From positions 1 through 64,000 of the IMG/VR virus record IMGVR_UViG_3300043409_002481: a DNA stretch of 64,000 nt; one strand, 5' to 3'. Source of the stretch: a virus. The position numbers and the translations under genes were made by a program. Position 1 is the first letter of the stretch. The number at the start of each line of letters is the position of its first letter. This document shows, one piece after another, positions 7,359 through 16,237 of the stretch. The notes beneath the pieces were generated by a model that was not told the DNA's origin, did no database searches, and saw nothing but the letters and a program-made list of their open reading frames with translations.

Positions 7359-7748
7359 ATGGCTGTGACATTACAATCAACATCTTTCGATAGTAACGGA
7401 AAACCAAAACACTTAATGAGTAAAGATGGCTCTTTAAGTGTTGATGGGATTAGTTGCACTGTTTCTGAGTTTGAAATTAGGGCATCTACGCAATCAATCA
7501 CCGCTTACAAGGCGGTAATTAAAGCGGATGAACGACAAGAAAATATTACTCTGTGCGCTTACATCAAAAATGATTTACAACGTTTACAGAGTGTTTTTAT
7601 TGCAGGATCTAACCCGTTTACAATTACTTCGGGTGATTATATTTTCAGGTGTTTGAGAGCAGTTTTAAGTTGCGGAGAAAAATGTTTTGAGATTGAAATT
7701 GAAGGAGCGTTTTTTATCAATCTCAATAGTGATATAATGCGTGAGTGA
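7359..7748 (+). CDS. hypothetical tail-module protein
   Basis: Start ATG 7359, four bases after the previous stop. 129 residues, beta-rich (GSLSVDGISCTVSEFEIRAS; DYIFRCLRAVLSC). Last gene before a strong terminator. No family recognised. Confidence 0.55.
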   Translation: MAVTLQSTSFDSNGKPKHLMSKDGSLSVDGISCTVSEFEIRASTQSITAYKAVIKADERQENITLCAYIKNDLQRLQSVFIAGSNPFTITSGDYIFRCLRAVLSCGEKCFEIEIEGAFFINLNSDIMRE

Positions 7749-7786
7749 ATGCGTCTTGTGTTTACCCTTTGTTAGTTTGTTGACTT

Positions 7787-7834
7787 AGCAGTTTGTCGTC
7801 CTGTGTTTCAGATGGACGACAAACTGCTTTTTTA
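7787..7834 (+). terminator. rho-independent terminator, long stem
   Basis: AGCAGTTTGTCGTCC (7787-7801) pairs perfectly with GGACGACAAACTGCT (7814-7828) and is followed by a T run. It ends the rightward unit and also separates it from convergent minus-strand genes. Confidence 0.92.
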
Positions 7835-7838
7835 TTGA

Positions 7839-8039
7839 TTAAATTTGTGGCGATACTTTACCAGCATCAACACAGTTGTAATTAACTTTAAATGACCAAA
7901 TATCAAGTTTGATATTTGCGATCGCCATTTCGCAATAAGTTTGATTTTCCATAGGAATAACAGCGATCGCTCTTGCATCATAGCTATAGGTTTGAATTAC
8001 TAAAAACCAAATAGTCAAAATACTGCAAATTAATTTCAT
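7839..8039 (-). CDS. small secreted or membrane-anchored protein
   Basis: 66 residues starting MKLICSILTIWFLVIQTYSY, an N-terminal hydrophobic segment that fits a signal peptide or anchor; four cysteines in total. GAGAGG lies just upstream of the start. With the gene at 8041 it forms a short minus-strand unit inside the plus-strand tail module, a moron-like arrangement. Confidence 0.5.
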   Translation of the reverse strand: MKLICSILTIWFLVIQTYSYDARAIAVIPMENQTYCEMAIANIKLDIWSFKVNYNCVDAGKVSPQI

Positions 8040-8040
8040 C

Positions 8041-8268
8041 TCAACCTCTCCTTAAATTTAAATAATCTCGATTACTGCCATGATTTGGGCGCGGCTCTTG
8101 CTGTGATTTCGCTAGAGTAGCGCGAATAGTCTCATCTATAGCCCAATAGATCGGTGTTGTGTTTTGTCCATCTTTTTCATGATCTGGCATAAGTTCAAGT
8201 AACTTTTCAAGCTTTGCAGAGCCAATCCTGATTTTAATTACTATCACGCTAGGCTCTAAGCTTGCCAT
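8041..8268 (-). CDS. small hypothetical protein
   Basis: 75 residues; begins MASLEPSVIVIKIRIGSAKL and ends in a basic tail. The N-terminal beta strand followed by helices could be a ribbon-helix-helix regulator, but this is weak. It is the first gene of the short minus unit. Confidence 0.45.
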   Translation of the reverse strand: MASLEPSVIVIKIRIGSAKLEKLLELMPDHEKDGQNTTPIYWAIDETIRATLAKSQQEPRPNHGSNRDYLNLRRG

Positions 8269-8271
8269 AGT

Positions 8272-8293
8272 CCCTATTGAGTCCCTATTGAGT
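8272..8293. repeat. 11-bp tandem repeat
   Basis: AGTCCCTATTG occurs twice in tandem, followed by a diverged AGTGCCTAATC, immediately upstream of the minus-strand gene ending at 8268. Confidence 0.75.
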
Positions 8294-8326
8294 GCCTAAT
8301 CTAAATTATAGCTATTTATTGATGCA

Positions 8327-8352
8327 ATCCTAGAGGGTAAAGTATCTAGGAT
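8327..8352 (+). promoter_or_regulatory. inverted repeat in tail-tube leader
   Basis: ATCCTAGA (8327-8334) and TCTAGGAT (8345-8352) form a perfect dyad ending nine bases before ATG 8361. It could be an RNA hairpin controlling translation or an operator. Confidence 0.5.
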
Positions 8353-8360
8353 TAAAAGTC

Positions 8361-9140
8361 ATGGCTGAGAAGCTAACAACATTTGAGACGGGCAACGGTG
8401 CAAAGGTTGAAATCGTGCCTCTAGGATTAGGCGATACAGCCTATCCTGAACGCATCACAATTACAGCTACCGATCCGTCAATCAAGAACGCTGCTACTGT
8501 CGTTTGTTCGGCTAGCTGTGCAGTATCTGGTCAAACCCTTAAATTACCATCTGGAACTGCTTTACCATTTACCGACCCCGTAACTGGTGCGATCGTAATG
8601 GTGACACTGGATGCAGCCGTAAGCGTTGCGCTTTCAACTGGTAGCGGACCATATACTGGCACTTTTACCGCTAACGTTGTACAAAATCACCTAGCAGTGG
8701 CTGACAACAGCACTTCCAGTAACTTTATCCCTCTCGGAGCGCGTTCAACTGCTACAGCGACAATCACTCTAAGCGATGAACAATTGCGAACCTTTGACTC
8801 AACTCTGTTCGACCAAGGTCAAGTAGTTGGTGCGGCTGGTGAGTTTAGCTGTGATGGTGTATTTAGCTCTATCGATGCTGGACTAAATACTGTTGCGAAC
8901 CTAACTAAGGGCGCGACTGATATTGACGGTACAACCGTAATTTCTACCCCTGGGAATTACATGTGGGTAGTTGTTACTACCCCACCCCCTGCGGCTGGTT
9001 ACACATCGGGCTTGGTTATTCGTGCAATTTGCTACTGTACCGATTTAACGATTGACGTACAAGCTGGGGCGATTTCTAAACAGGCGCTACCTTTCAAGGC
9101 TAACGGTACTGTCTACACAGACGCGGCAATCGTAACTTAA
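8361..9140 (+). CDS. major tail (tube) protein
   Basis: 259 residues, beta-rich with Ser/Thr/Ala, no charged helices, as expected for a tail tube subunit. The assignment rests on position: two genes later come the tail assembly chaperone with its frameshift, then the tape measure, the fixed order in siphophages. The central part contains a repeated-motif-like insertion (AATVVCSASCAVSGQTLKLP) that may be an Ig-like add-on. Confidence 0.65.
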   Translation: MAEKLTTFETGNGAKVEIVPLGLGDTAYPERITITATDPSIKNAATVVCSASCAVSGQTLKLPSGTALPFTDPVTGAIVMVTLDAAVSVALSTGSGPYTGTFTANVVQNHLAVADNSTSSNFIPLGARSTATATITLSDEQLRTFDSTLFDQGQVVGAAGEFSCDGVFSSIDAGLNTVANLTKGATDIDGTTVISTPGNYMWVVVTTPPPAAGYTSGLVIRAICYCTDLTIDVQAGAISKQALPFKANGTVYTDAAIVT

Positions 9141-9352
9141 TGCATGAATATCTGATCTCTCCTAAAGTCTACGCAATAGGCTGCAAGCTAGACGGTAAGC
9201 AGCTTATTGCCGAAATGCTTTATTTGAAGGAAGAGTTTCTGCAAGACACGAAAGTGGATTTATACAGTGGCGATCGCGTTTTGGTTGCCACTGTATTAAT
9301 CCCTAAAACAGATATCAATACCCATACAAATATCACTTTGCAAATATGCTAA
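9140..9352 (+). CDS. small tail-module protein
   Basis: 70 residues; ATG overlaps the last base of the preceding stop codon. Beta-rich (VDLYSGDRVLVATVLIP). It overlaps the chaperone gene by seven bases. Function unknown. Confidence 0.55.
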   Translation: MHEYLISPKVYAIGCKLDGKQLIAEMLYLKEEFLQDTKVDLYSGDRVLVATVLIPKTDINTHTNITLQIC

Positions 9353-9801
9353 TTTTTGAGATTGAGCAAAAGCCAAAATATAAACCTGTAACCGTCTTTG
9401 GTGTTGAAATCCCATTACTAGGGGAGCTAACTGTAGATGAAGTGATTGCAGTCGATAAAGCGATCGCTGTTGACATTAGCTCAACCAGTGCCAACACTGA
9501 ATGGAAAATCGTACAGGTATCAGCATGGCTAGCAGCTCGATTATCTGTAAGCCGTGAAGAAATTACAGCACAGCTCAAAAAGTCAATACCTTTAATCGAG
9601 GCTTTGTGGCTAACCTTTGTCTCAGAGCGTGAGGGAATTACAGAAAGCTATGAACTTGATGAACCTGTGACGGAGGGAAAGGAAGACGATCCAACCGTAC
9701 CGTTAAAGACATCGAAGAAGAATGGAACGCGATCTACCTCAAACTCACATCAAGTAGCTTTGCTCCAAAATTCAGAGATGGATTTGGACAGCAACGAATA
9801 A
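9346..9801 (+). CDS. tail assembly chaperone, G-type product
   Basis: 151 residues with an N-terminal globular part (KPVTVFGVEIPLLGELTVDE) and a polar tail. In phage lambda the equivalent G protein coats the tape measure before tube polymerisation. A slippery heptamer GGGAAAG at 9675-9681, in phase as G-GGA-AAG, allows a -1 shift into the frame ending at 10094. Confidence 0.75.
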   Translation: MLIFEIEQKPKYKPVTVFGVEIPLLGELTVDEVIAVDKAIAVDISSTSANTEWKIVQVSAWLAARLSVSREEITAQLKKSIPLIEALWLTFVSEREGITESYELDEPVTEGKEDDPTVPLKTSKKNGTRSTSNSHQVALLQNSEMDLDSNE

Positions 9802-10094
9802 GTGTAATCAGATCGCATCTTGCTTATATCAATGAGCAAGAGTTACAGCGATCGACTGAGTTAGAGGTGATTGCAGCGCGAAACACCCTAGCTACTGGTG
9901 ATTTTAAAGACCGTGAGAAAGCATTCCGATCGCTTACTCCATCATTACAAGCATTACGTAGATCGCAAGCTAAAAAGCGGATGAGTGTTGGCTTTGCTAA
10001 GAAATTCGCAAAGCTATTTAAAGAGGGCAAGATTCCGAATTGGGTAGTTGAGATTTGCGATTTTGAGACGATTGAATTATTAGCGGGTGATTGA
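9346..10094 (+). CDS. tail assembly chaperone, GT-type -1 frameshift product
   Basis: After 112 codons (9346-9681) a -1 slip at GGGAAAG continues from base 9681 through VKDIEEEWNAIYLKLTSSSF and KKRMSVGFAKKFAKLFKEGK to a TGA at 10092-10094, about 249 residues in all. The downstream frame has no good start of its own. The heptamer is the same as lambda's G/GT signal. The T extension is thought to recruit tube protein to the tape measure. Confidence 0.75.
9675..9681 (+). promoter_or_regulatory. -1 programmed frameshift slippery heptamer
   Basis: GGGAAAG in the phase G-GGA-AAG of the chaperone frame; same heptamer as lambda G/GT. Confidence 0.78.
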
Positions 10095-10095
10095 T

Positions 10096-13000
10096 ATGGC
10101 TGATGAGAATTATGCAATAAGAGTGAGTTTTGATGGCATCGACAAAGCGATCGGTGACATCAAAACTTTGCAATCCGCGATCGGTAATATCAAAGCACCC
10201 GTTTTAAATTTGGGCGGTGCGGAATCATCCAAAATTGCTGAGGCATCTCTCAAAAAACTACAGCTAGAAGTTGATGCACTAGAAGCAAAGAAAGCGCAAA
10301 GCGCTGCTAACGATCTGAATCGTGCTAACCAAGTAGCAGCTAAGCAAGAGGCTAATGGCGCAAAATTACTAGCTCAACTTGAGAGACAGGAAGCAGTTAG
10401 CCAAAGGCGATTAACCCAAGGCAATGTAAATGGCAATAATGCTGAAGATAAAGTCGCTGTTCGCAATGCCAAGATTTATGAGGAGCAAATCAGATTAAAG
10501 CAGCAATTAAATGCTATTCAAAACACAGCTTTTAGTGATGCTGACAGAGCTAGAGCGGAGGCTTTTGCTAACTCAATCAATAAAGTTAATGTTGAGAAAA
10601 TCAACAAAGAATTTGCAGCGACAAATGTCGGTACTCGTACCTTTATCGGCAATATGCAAGATGCGAGCGCACAGCTCCAAGTGCTTGCAGGTAAGCTAAA
10701 CGAGATTAAAGGTAGCGCACAAACAGCATTTTTAGAGCTAGATACTGCCAGAAAGAAATTATCAACAATCAGCGATGACGCTAACGGGCTTGTAAAAGCT
10801 TTAGCTAATGTTGCCAAGGAAAACGCAAACCAAGCCACTACAGCTCAATTAGCAGGGGCTGCGTATGAAGTTCAATCGGCTGGCTTTGCCAAAACTGCTG
10901 ACACGACCAAGATCCTCGAAGCATCATTAAGAGGCTCTGTTGGTGGATTTTCTGACGTAACTACAGTATCCAAGGCGGCAATTTCTGTACTCAATGCTTA
11001 TGGATTGGGGGCAGATCAGGCGGCTGCTACCATCGATAAATTTACAGCCGTTCAACAATCTGGTTTGATTACGGTTGACCAGTATGCTTCGCAGATCTCG
11101 CGAGTCGCTCCTGTAGCGGCGGCGGCGGGTGTATCGTTGGATCAACTCAATGGATTTATTGCCACTGCGACAGCTTCTGGTGTGCCTGTTGAATCTACAT
11201 TTAGCGGACTAAGACAAGCTTTAGCATCGACAATCAAGCCATCGGCACAAGCCACCGAAGAAGCGAAAAGATTAGGCATTCAGTTTGATGCGACTGCATT
11301 GAGAACCAAGGGGCTTAATGGTATTCTTGCTGATGTTAAAAACTCAGGACTGGCTACTGGCGACTCATTCAGTAAGCTATTTGGCAGTATTGAAGCTGTA
11401 GCAGCAATTCAACCAGCTATTAATGATTTAGGTAAGCTAGAAGCAAATATCAAGGCAAGCGGCGAAAGTGCAGGACTAACCGATAAGAACTTTAACAAAG
11501 CAAAATCATCTCTTAAAGGATTTGCTAACGAAGCTCAGGACGCACTTGCAACTTTGGGCGAAAGGATTAACCAGACCGCAAACTTTAACCCATTGGTATT
11601 AAGTGCGAGAGCTTTGGTTTCAGCTTTTCAGGCATTACCAGAACCAGCTCAAAACATTATTGCGATCGTCGTAGGATTGGGTGCTAGTTTTGTAGCGATT
11701 TCGGCTGCAATTACTGGTACTTTAGCAGTCGTCACCCCGACGATCGCTGCTTTTAAATTACTAGCAGGGGCAATCGTTGAGAAGACTGTTGCAGAAAATG
11801 CATCAGTAGCAGCTACCACAAGGTCAACGGCTGCTGTTGTTTCTCAAGGTGTTGCACAAGGCGCGACAGCCATCAAAACTAAAGCTAGCGCGATCGCGAC
11901 TGGCTTATATAGCCTTGCTACCACAAAGGTTACGGGTGATTTAATTCTAACTAATGCCCAATTAGCGATCAAGAATGTGCAACTAGGGTTGGTTGCTGCT
12001 AAGACAGCGATCGCCACAGGCGCGACGGCTTTATATTCTGGTGCTACGAATATACTTACGGGATCGTTAACGGCTGCTACAGGGGCGGCTAGTGCTTTGA
12101 TTATCCCTTTAGGTTTAGCGGCTGCCGCTGCTGGTGTTTTGTTCGCACAAATCAAAGCAAACCAGATCGCTGAATCGTTGGATGCACTTAACGCGACAGG
12201 TGTAGGCGTAAAAACTTTAGGTGATGAAGCAATTAGATCTGCTACCAAGGCTCAAACATTTAGTAACCAATTAAAAGGACTAACTGCTGATGGTAAAAAA
12301 GCCAGTGAGCAGCAAATCACTGACGCAAAAAATCTAGTAAAAGCCAATGAAGAAAGATTAAAGGCGATCGCTGAGCAAGAAAATAAAATCAAACAAGGTG
12401 GCGCGATTGATGAGACTAAAGGCACTCGCGAAGCTCAGCTATTAGATCTTAAGCAATCAGAAAATGCTTTAAAAGGACAAAACGACACACTCAAGGAGCA
12501 AATCAAATTAAATGAAACTAATGCAACTGCATCGGCAAAATTTGGGGCGGCTGCACAAGTAAATACCGAGGAACTCAAAAAACAAGCGATCGCACTAAAG
12601 GAAACCCAAAACCAAGACGCTGAAAAAGGTATCAAGCGCTCCTTTGATGATGGCAAGGCTAAACGCGATCGCGAGAATGCTGATGCAATCAAAGCAATCG
12701 AAGAGAAAAATGCACTCGCTAAAGGTGAACTAGATCGCAAGCAAGCGCTAGAAACTGAAGCGCTGAAAGAACGTCAAACCCTAGCTCTACAAGACAAGCA
12801 AAGGGCTTTTGATGAGACTCAGAACGCTAAAAAACTACAACTTGAAGATGCTCTTGACGCTAAAAAACGTGCAAATGAGGAGAAACTTAACGCGCTTAAA
12901 CAAGCATTTGACGATAAGCAAAACGCGCTCAAGGAGCAACGAGCAGAGAAGCAACGCAAAGATGATGAGGCATTTGCTAAGGCGCGTTCAGAACGTGATA

Positions 13001-14091
13001 AACAAGCATCTGAGGCTTTATCAGGTGCTAAGCAACTAATCAGTAACGAAGGTACGATCGCCACTGCCAAACCAGAAGATCGGGCTAAGATTGCGGCGCA
13101 ACTTGAAGAAGAAAACCGCATCAGAGCGCAGGCGGCGCAACAAGGTCAAGGCGGTGTGCAAAGTCAAGAGCAGTTAGTTGCACAAGCCAAGCAAATCGCG
13201 CAAGTATCAGCGATCGCCACGGGTGAAGAGCAGAAAAAAGTACAGCTTGCATTAGATGAGTTGGAGAAAGCAAATAAAGCTAAGCAAGCTGAAATTGATA
13301 AAGCTGAGGATGCAAAACGTACTGAAGAAAAACGAGCTAGTGACAAAGCTTTTGAAGCTGAGCTAAATGCGTCTAAACTCGCTTTCGATGCTGAGCAAAA
13401 CACCGCAAAACTCAACTTTGAGAACACTGTACTCAAACCTGAAAAACAAAAAATCGAAGCTGAGTTACAAGCGAGTAAATTAGCCTTTGAACGTGGCGAA
13501 TTAGCAGCGCTCAAAACACAGCAAGCAGCCGATGAACGGGCGCTTAAACTACAACAAACTAACGAGGATTTAGCAGCTAAGAAAGCGGCTGACGCTGAGT
13601 TAGAGTCGATTAAGCTAGCTCAAAAAGAGAAAGAGTTAGCACTAGATCGCGCCTTTGAAGATGCAAAGATTGAACGTGAGAGAGCATTTAAGGAGCAACA
13701 AAGGGCGCTAGACAAAGCATCTGCAATCGAGATACAGCAAATCCTTGGTAAGTCTGCACAGCAAATTATTAGCGCTTTGACATTGGCAACTAAAGGTGGT
13801 ACATCACTTAGCGCCGCTACTGGTGTTGGTGCTCCTAAACTTCCGTCATTTAGTGAAGGTGTTACCAATTTTAAAGGCGGTTTAGCTTTGGTGCATCAAG
13901 GCGAAGCGCTAGTAAATTTACCTAGAGGATCAGACGTTATTCCTGCCAATCAAACCAAGCAGATCATGAATAATAATTCGGGCGGTAACAAAACCTATAA
14001 CGTAAATGTGACGACTGGCGGCGGCGATCCTACTGAGATCGCCTTGCAGATTCAGAGAGAGATGGCGCGATCGGCGGCGTTGAGTAGTTAA
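10096..14091 (+). CDS. tail tape measure protein
   Basis: 1,331 residues from ATG 10096 (just after the chaperone stop). Order: helical N-terminus; a PhageMin_Tail-type domain around residues 255-440 (DVTTVSKAAISVLNAYGLGA; GLITVDQYASQISRVAPVAA); two hydrophobic segments near 520-555 and 665-690; a long charged coiled coil near 850-1220 rich in Ala, Lys, Glu; and a C-terminal GLALVHQGEALVNLPRGSDV motif usual in tape measures. The protein sets tail length and helps DNA cross the membrane. Confidence 0.93.
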   Translation: MADENYAIRVSFDGIDKAIGDIKTLQSAIGNIKAPVLNLGGAESSKIAEASLKKLQLEVDALEAKKAQSAANDLNRANQVAAKQEANGAKLLAQLERQEAVSQRRLTQGNVNGNNAEDKVAVRNAKIYEEQIRLKQQLNAIQNTAFSDADRARAEAFANSINKVNVEKINKEFAATNVGTRTFIGNMQDASAQLQVLAGKLNEIKGSAQTAFLELDTARKKLSTISDDANGLVKALANVAKENANQATTAQLAGAAYEVQSAGFAKTADTTKILEASLRGSVGGFSDVTTVSKAAISVLNAYGLGADQAAATIDKFTAVQQSGLITVDQYASQISRVAPVAAAAGVSLDQLNGFIATATASGVPVESTFSGLRQALASTIKPSAQATEEAKRLGIQFDATALRTKGLNGILADVKNSGLATGDSFSKLFGSIEAVAAIQPAINDLGKLEANIKASGESAGLTDKNFNKAKSSLKGFANEAQDALATLGERINQTANFNPLVLSARALVSAFQALPEPAQNIIAIVVGLGASFVAISAAITGTLAVVTPTIAAFKLLAGAIVEKTVAENASVAATTRSTAAVVSQGVAQGATAIKTKASAIATGLYSLATTKVTGDLILTNAQLAIKNVQLGLVAAKTAIATGATALYSGATNILTGSLTAATGAASALIIPLGLAAAAAGVLFAQIKANQIAESLDALNATGVGVKTLGDEAIRSATKAQTFSNQLKGLTADGKKASEQQITDAKNLVKANEERLKAIAEQENKIKQGGAIDETKGTREAQLLDLKQSENALKGQNDTLKEQIKLNETNATASAKFGAAAQVNTEELKKQAIALKETQNQDAEKGIKRSFDDGKAKRDRENADAIKAIEEKNALAKGELDRKQALETEALKERQTLALQDKQRAFDETQNAKKLQLEDALDAKKRANEEKLNALKQAFDDKQNALKEQRAEKQRKDDEAFAKARSERDKQASEALSGAKQLISNEGTIATAKPEDRAKIAAQLEEENRIRAQAAQQGQGGVQSQEQLVAQAKQIAQVSAIATGEEQKKVQLALDELEKANKAKQAEIDKAEDAKRTEEKRASDKAFEAELNASKLAFDAEQNTAKLNFENTVLKPEKQKIEAELQASKLAFERGELAALKTQQAADERALKLQQTNEDLAAKKAADAELESIKLAQKEKELALDRAFEDAKIERERAFKEQQRALDKASAIEIQQILGKSAQQIISALTLATKGGTSLSAATGVGAPKLPSFSEGVTNFKGGLALVHQGEALVNLPRGSDVIPANQTKQIMNNNSGGNKTYNVNVTTGGGDPTEIALQIQREMARSAALSS

Positions 14092-14116
14092 AATATCTAA
14101 AAGCTAAGGTGAAGCG

Positions 14117-14425
14117 ATGACAACTTTTAATCTACAACTCGAAGATAAAATCTACAAAATCGATCTGTATCCAGAAGTGCGAGTTGCTATAACCCGTCAC
14201 ATGGTGCAGCTATACACAGAGTTTTGCGCTGTGAATCCTAATAAGCCAGTGACCTTTGATGAGTATCTAGATTTTGTAGCAACGCAGTCACATCCCGAAA
14301 ATCATAGCCAAATAGTTGAGGCTGAAGTTATAAGCGACGATGAGATTAATATTTTGTGCGACCAAATGCGGCGCAAAGATAAGATGATCGATGCATTGCT
14401 AGAGGCGATCGGTAAGATGAAGTGA
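14117..14425 (+). CDS. hypothetical tail-module protein
   Basis: 102 residues, acidic, begins MTTFNLQLEDKIYKIDLYPE; follows the tape measure by 25 bases with a GGTGAAGCG leader. Ends with a helical DQMRRKDKMIDALLEAIGK. No family recognised. Confidence 0.58.
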   Translation: MTTFNLQLEDKIYKIDLYPEVRVAITRHMVQLYTEFCAVNPNKPVTFDEYLDFVATQSHPENHSQIVEAEVISDDEINILCDQMRRKDKMIDALLEAIGKMK

Positions 14426-14428
14426 TAT

Positions 14429-14629
14429 CTAAATACTAAACAGAGTTGAGAGATCTATAACTTTCCCTAATCTATTTAGACAACCTTTGCGACCTCGACT
14501 GATAACAATTTGGCAACACCTTGTATAATGCAAATCCTTATTAGATACAGGTATATGCCGATTGCGATCGGCTGATAAGGAGATATTACCGTTAGTCTCT
14601 TCAGCGCCGCAAATATCGCAAACTTGCAT
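14429..14629 (-). CDS. small zinc-binding protein (CDICG motif)
   Basis: 66 residues starting MQVCDICGAEETNGNIS, with later Cys residues (TRCCQIV, KGCLNRL) and a basic C-terminal half, a layout seen in small phage zinc-ribbon or HNH-like fragments. No clear ribosome site. It lies convergent with the gene ending at 14425. Confidence 0.4.
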   Translation of the reverse strand: MQVCDICGAEETNGNISLSADRNRHIPVSNKDLHYTRCCQIVISRGRKGCLNRLGKVIDLSTLFSI

Positions 14630-14694
14630 AATCTTGTTTTGATAGGTTAGTTAATTATTGCAAGTATCTCGCAGGATTTTGTATAGGAAATTAC

Positions 14695-14734
14695 GCAACA
14701 AAAAAGCCGATCAAGCGATCGGCTTTTTTGTTGC
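14695..14734. terminator. bidirectional rho-independent terminator
   Basis: GCAACAAAAAAGCCGATC pairs perfectly with GATCGGCTTTTTTGTTGC around a four-base loop, with A and T runs at both feet. Confidence 0.92.
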
Positions 14735-14787
14735 AAGGGGTGACTCACCGCTAAGAATAGGGTTTAACCTTGCATGGTTATTTTAGC

Positions 14788-14937
14788 TTAATCCCGAATT
14801 AACTTATGCTCTAATTCTGGATAATGCTTACGGATTGCTTGCTTTGTGAATTGTGTTGTATCAATGGGGAACGGATTATATACTTTGGGTTTGGGATCTG
14901 CCCTTGGTAGTATTTGCGTGATGTCGAATTGTTCCAT
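14788..14937 (-). CDS. 49-residue protein with PKPKV/YPEL motifs
   Basis: ATG 14937 to TAA 14788, four bases after the Rha gene stop on the minus strand. It resembles the small protein at 30386-30550: both have DITxxL near the start, a PKPKV stretch, then A(I/V)(R/E)(K/R)(H/Y)YPEL near the end. The pair appears next to Rha-type regulators in both places. Function unknown. Confidence 0.6.
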   Translation of the reverse strand: MEQFDITQILPRADPKPKVYNPFPIDTTQFTKQAIRKHYPELEHKLIRD

Positions 14938-14941
14938 GATG

Positions 14942-15724
14942 TTAACCGATTAACATCTGCCAATTTTTAACATCGCGCAAATAAGCGATCGCCTTGTCAG
15001 AACATTCCGATGGCACATAATCGGTAATGATTTTACGAGGTGCAGAGCCTAGTAAACTTTCACCTGTCTGAGCTTCAATTGCTTCTAAAACCTCTTTAAC
15101 GGCTTTACCTGTCTTAAAAGTAATCCCATAGCGTGATTTCATGTAGTCTTTGAGTTGAGCGCACGTTTGACCAATGTATTTAACTTGTTGCCCGTCGCGA
15201 TCGTCAAAGACTTCGATTGTCGGTTTCTCAATCTCGACTACTGCATCAGATTTACCCTCTAGCATCAAAGCAATAGGCAACCCATGAAGCGCGATTCTGT
15301 TATCTTGCCTTGTTGACCATTCAAGCATCAGACGCATATTCTCGTTGGCAAGTTCAAGCTCACGGATACGATCGTTTTGTTTTGGGATAACAGCCCTGAT
15401 AATTTGCTTAGCTTCAGAAAAAGCAGCTACTAAATCTAATTTGCAATCAACAACAGCATCAGTATTTTTACTGAATGTCATCAAAGTAGTAGCCTGATTT
15501 TCTGTGAGTAGTGCATATTTCTCAGGACGACCGCCCTGACTACCTTCTATGGGTTTATCGATTTCAAATCGCACAACCCCAAAACGATCTTCGATCCTTG
15601 TCTGGTAACGTTTTAGAGTCTTCATGAAACTCTGATGCTCAATATTTAATCTCGCAGCAATCAAACGGGAATCTACAACTAGATCACCGTTTTGCTCAGT
15701 AACTTGTAAACTTGAATTAGACAT
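14942..15724 (-). CDS. Rha-family phage regulatory protein
   Basis: 260 residues. The N-terminal 110 residues match the pRha domain (VDSRLIAARLNIEHQSFMKT; GRPEKYALLTENQATTLMTF), found in phage regulators that interfere with growth or act as antirepressors. A central helix precedes a C-terminal domain with similarity to KilA-C/antirepressor DNA-binding ends. The first 60 residues are shared with the protein at 31854-32342, whose C-terminus is different. Leftward operon with 14788. Confidence 0.75.
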   Translation of the reverse strand: MSNSSLQVTEQNGDLVVDSRLIAARLNIEHQSFMKTLKRYQTRIEDRFGVVRFEIDKPIEGSQGGRPEKYALLTENQATTLMTFSKNTDAVVDCKLDLVAAFSEAKQIIRAVIPKQNDRIRELELANENMRLMLEWSTRQDNRIALHGLPIALMLEGKSDAVVEIEKPTIEVFDDRDGQQVKYIGQTCAQLKDYMKSRYGITFKTGKAVKEVLEAIEAQTGESLLGSAPRKIITDYVPSECSDKAIAYLRDVKNWQMLIG

Positions 15725-15810
15725 ATAGCCTCGCTATTAGGTTATGTGGATAGCTTGCGTGATAACAAGCTGTAGGCGATTACTGTGATAAAGGTAGTCG
15801 CCTTAATATT

Positions 15811-16026
15811 TTAGCATTTTTCAGCTTTTATCTTAGCTCTTGACTCTGCTTGCTTTAGTCGCATGTATTGCTTGCCATCATCCGTTTTAAGCCAACAGGC
15901 GCGGCAAATAGTGAGAGGCGAGTCTGATCTGAGTTGGCGATCGCATTGCGTACAGTAGTAGCGTGGTTTGTCTGCTGTACGCTTTAGATAGGCGGCGCGA
16001 TCTATTTCGGCGCGTGATTTAGGCAT
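15811..16026 (-). CDS. small four-cysteine zinc-finger protein, paralogue of 718-927
   Basis: From the MPKSR start the protein has 71 residues with CTQCDRQ and CRACWLKTDDG pairs. Start at 16026 is chosen because the paralogue begins with the same MPKSR; an in-frame ATG at 16041 is possible. It overlaps the end of the upstream gene. Probably binds nucleic acid. Confidence 0.68.
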   Translation of the reverse strand: MPKSRAEIDRAAYLKRTADKPRYYCTQCDRQLRSDSPLTICRACWLKTDDGKQYMRLKQAESRAKIKAEKC

Positions 16027-16237
16027 TTTTACTTTGCCCATGTAAAAGTTTTTGATTGATTTCTACATATTCCAACTCAGAAATAAATTCTGGGTTGTCG
16101 GTTTTATAGTCTGGAAGTAAATTAATCAATTCAGCGATTGCATTACAGTAATGTTGATCGCTAGAGCAAGGGGCGCAATCTGCTTTTATTCTCATTAAAA
16201 GCAGATTGTTTAAAACTTTAAGCAGAGATTTGTGCAT
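16019..16237 (-). CDS. hypothetical 72-residue protein
   Basis: Begins MHKSLLKVLNNLLLMRIKAD, contains CAPCSSDQHYC, and is mostly helical. It overlaps both neighbours (20 bases upstream, 8 bases downstream), so it is part of the leftward unit starting at 16508. Function unknown. Confidence 0.55.
   Translation of the reverse strand: MHKSLLKVLNNLLLMRIKADCAPCSSDQHYCNAIAELINLLPDYKTDNPEFISELEYVEINQKLLHGQSKNA

Noticed and set aside
12435-13868. Several minus-strand open frames opposite the tape measure gene
   Set aside because: They are Ser/Ala/Cys-rich mirror images of the Lys/Glu/Ala-rich coiled coil on the plus strand, lack ribosome sites, and lie wholly inside a strongly supported gene.
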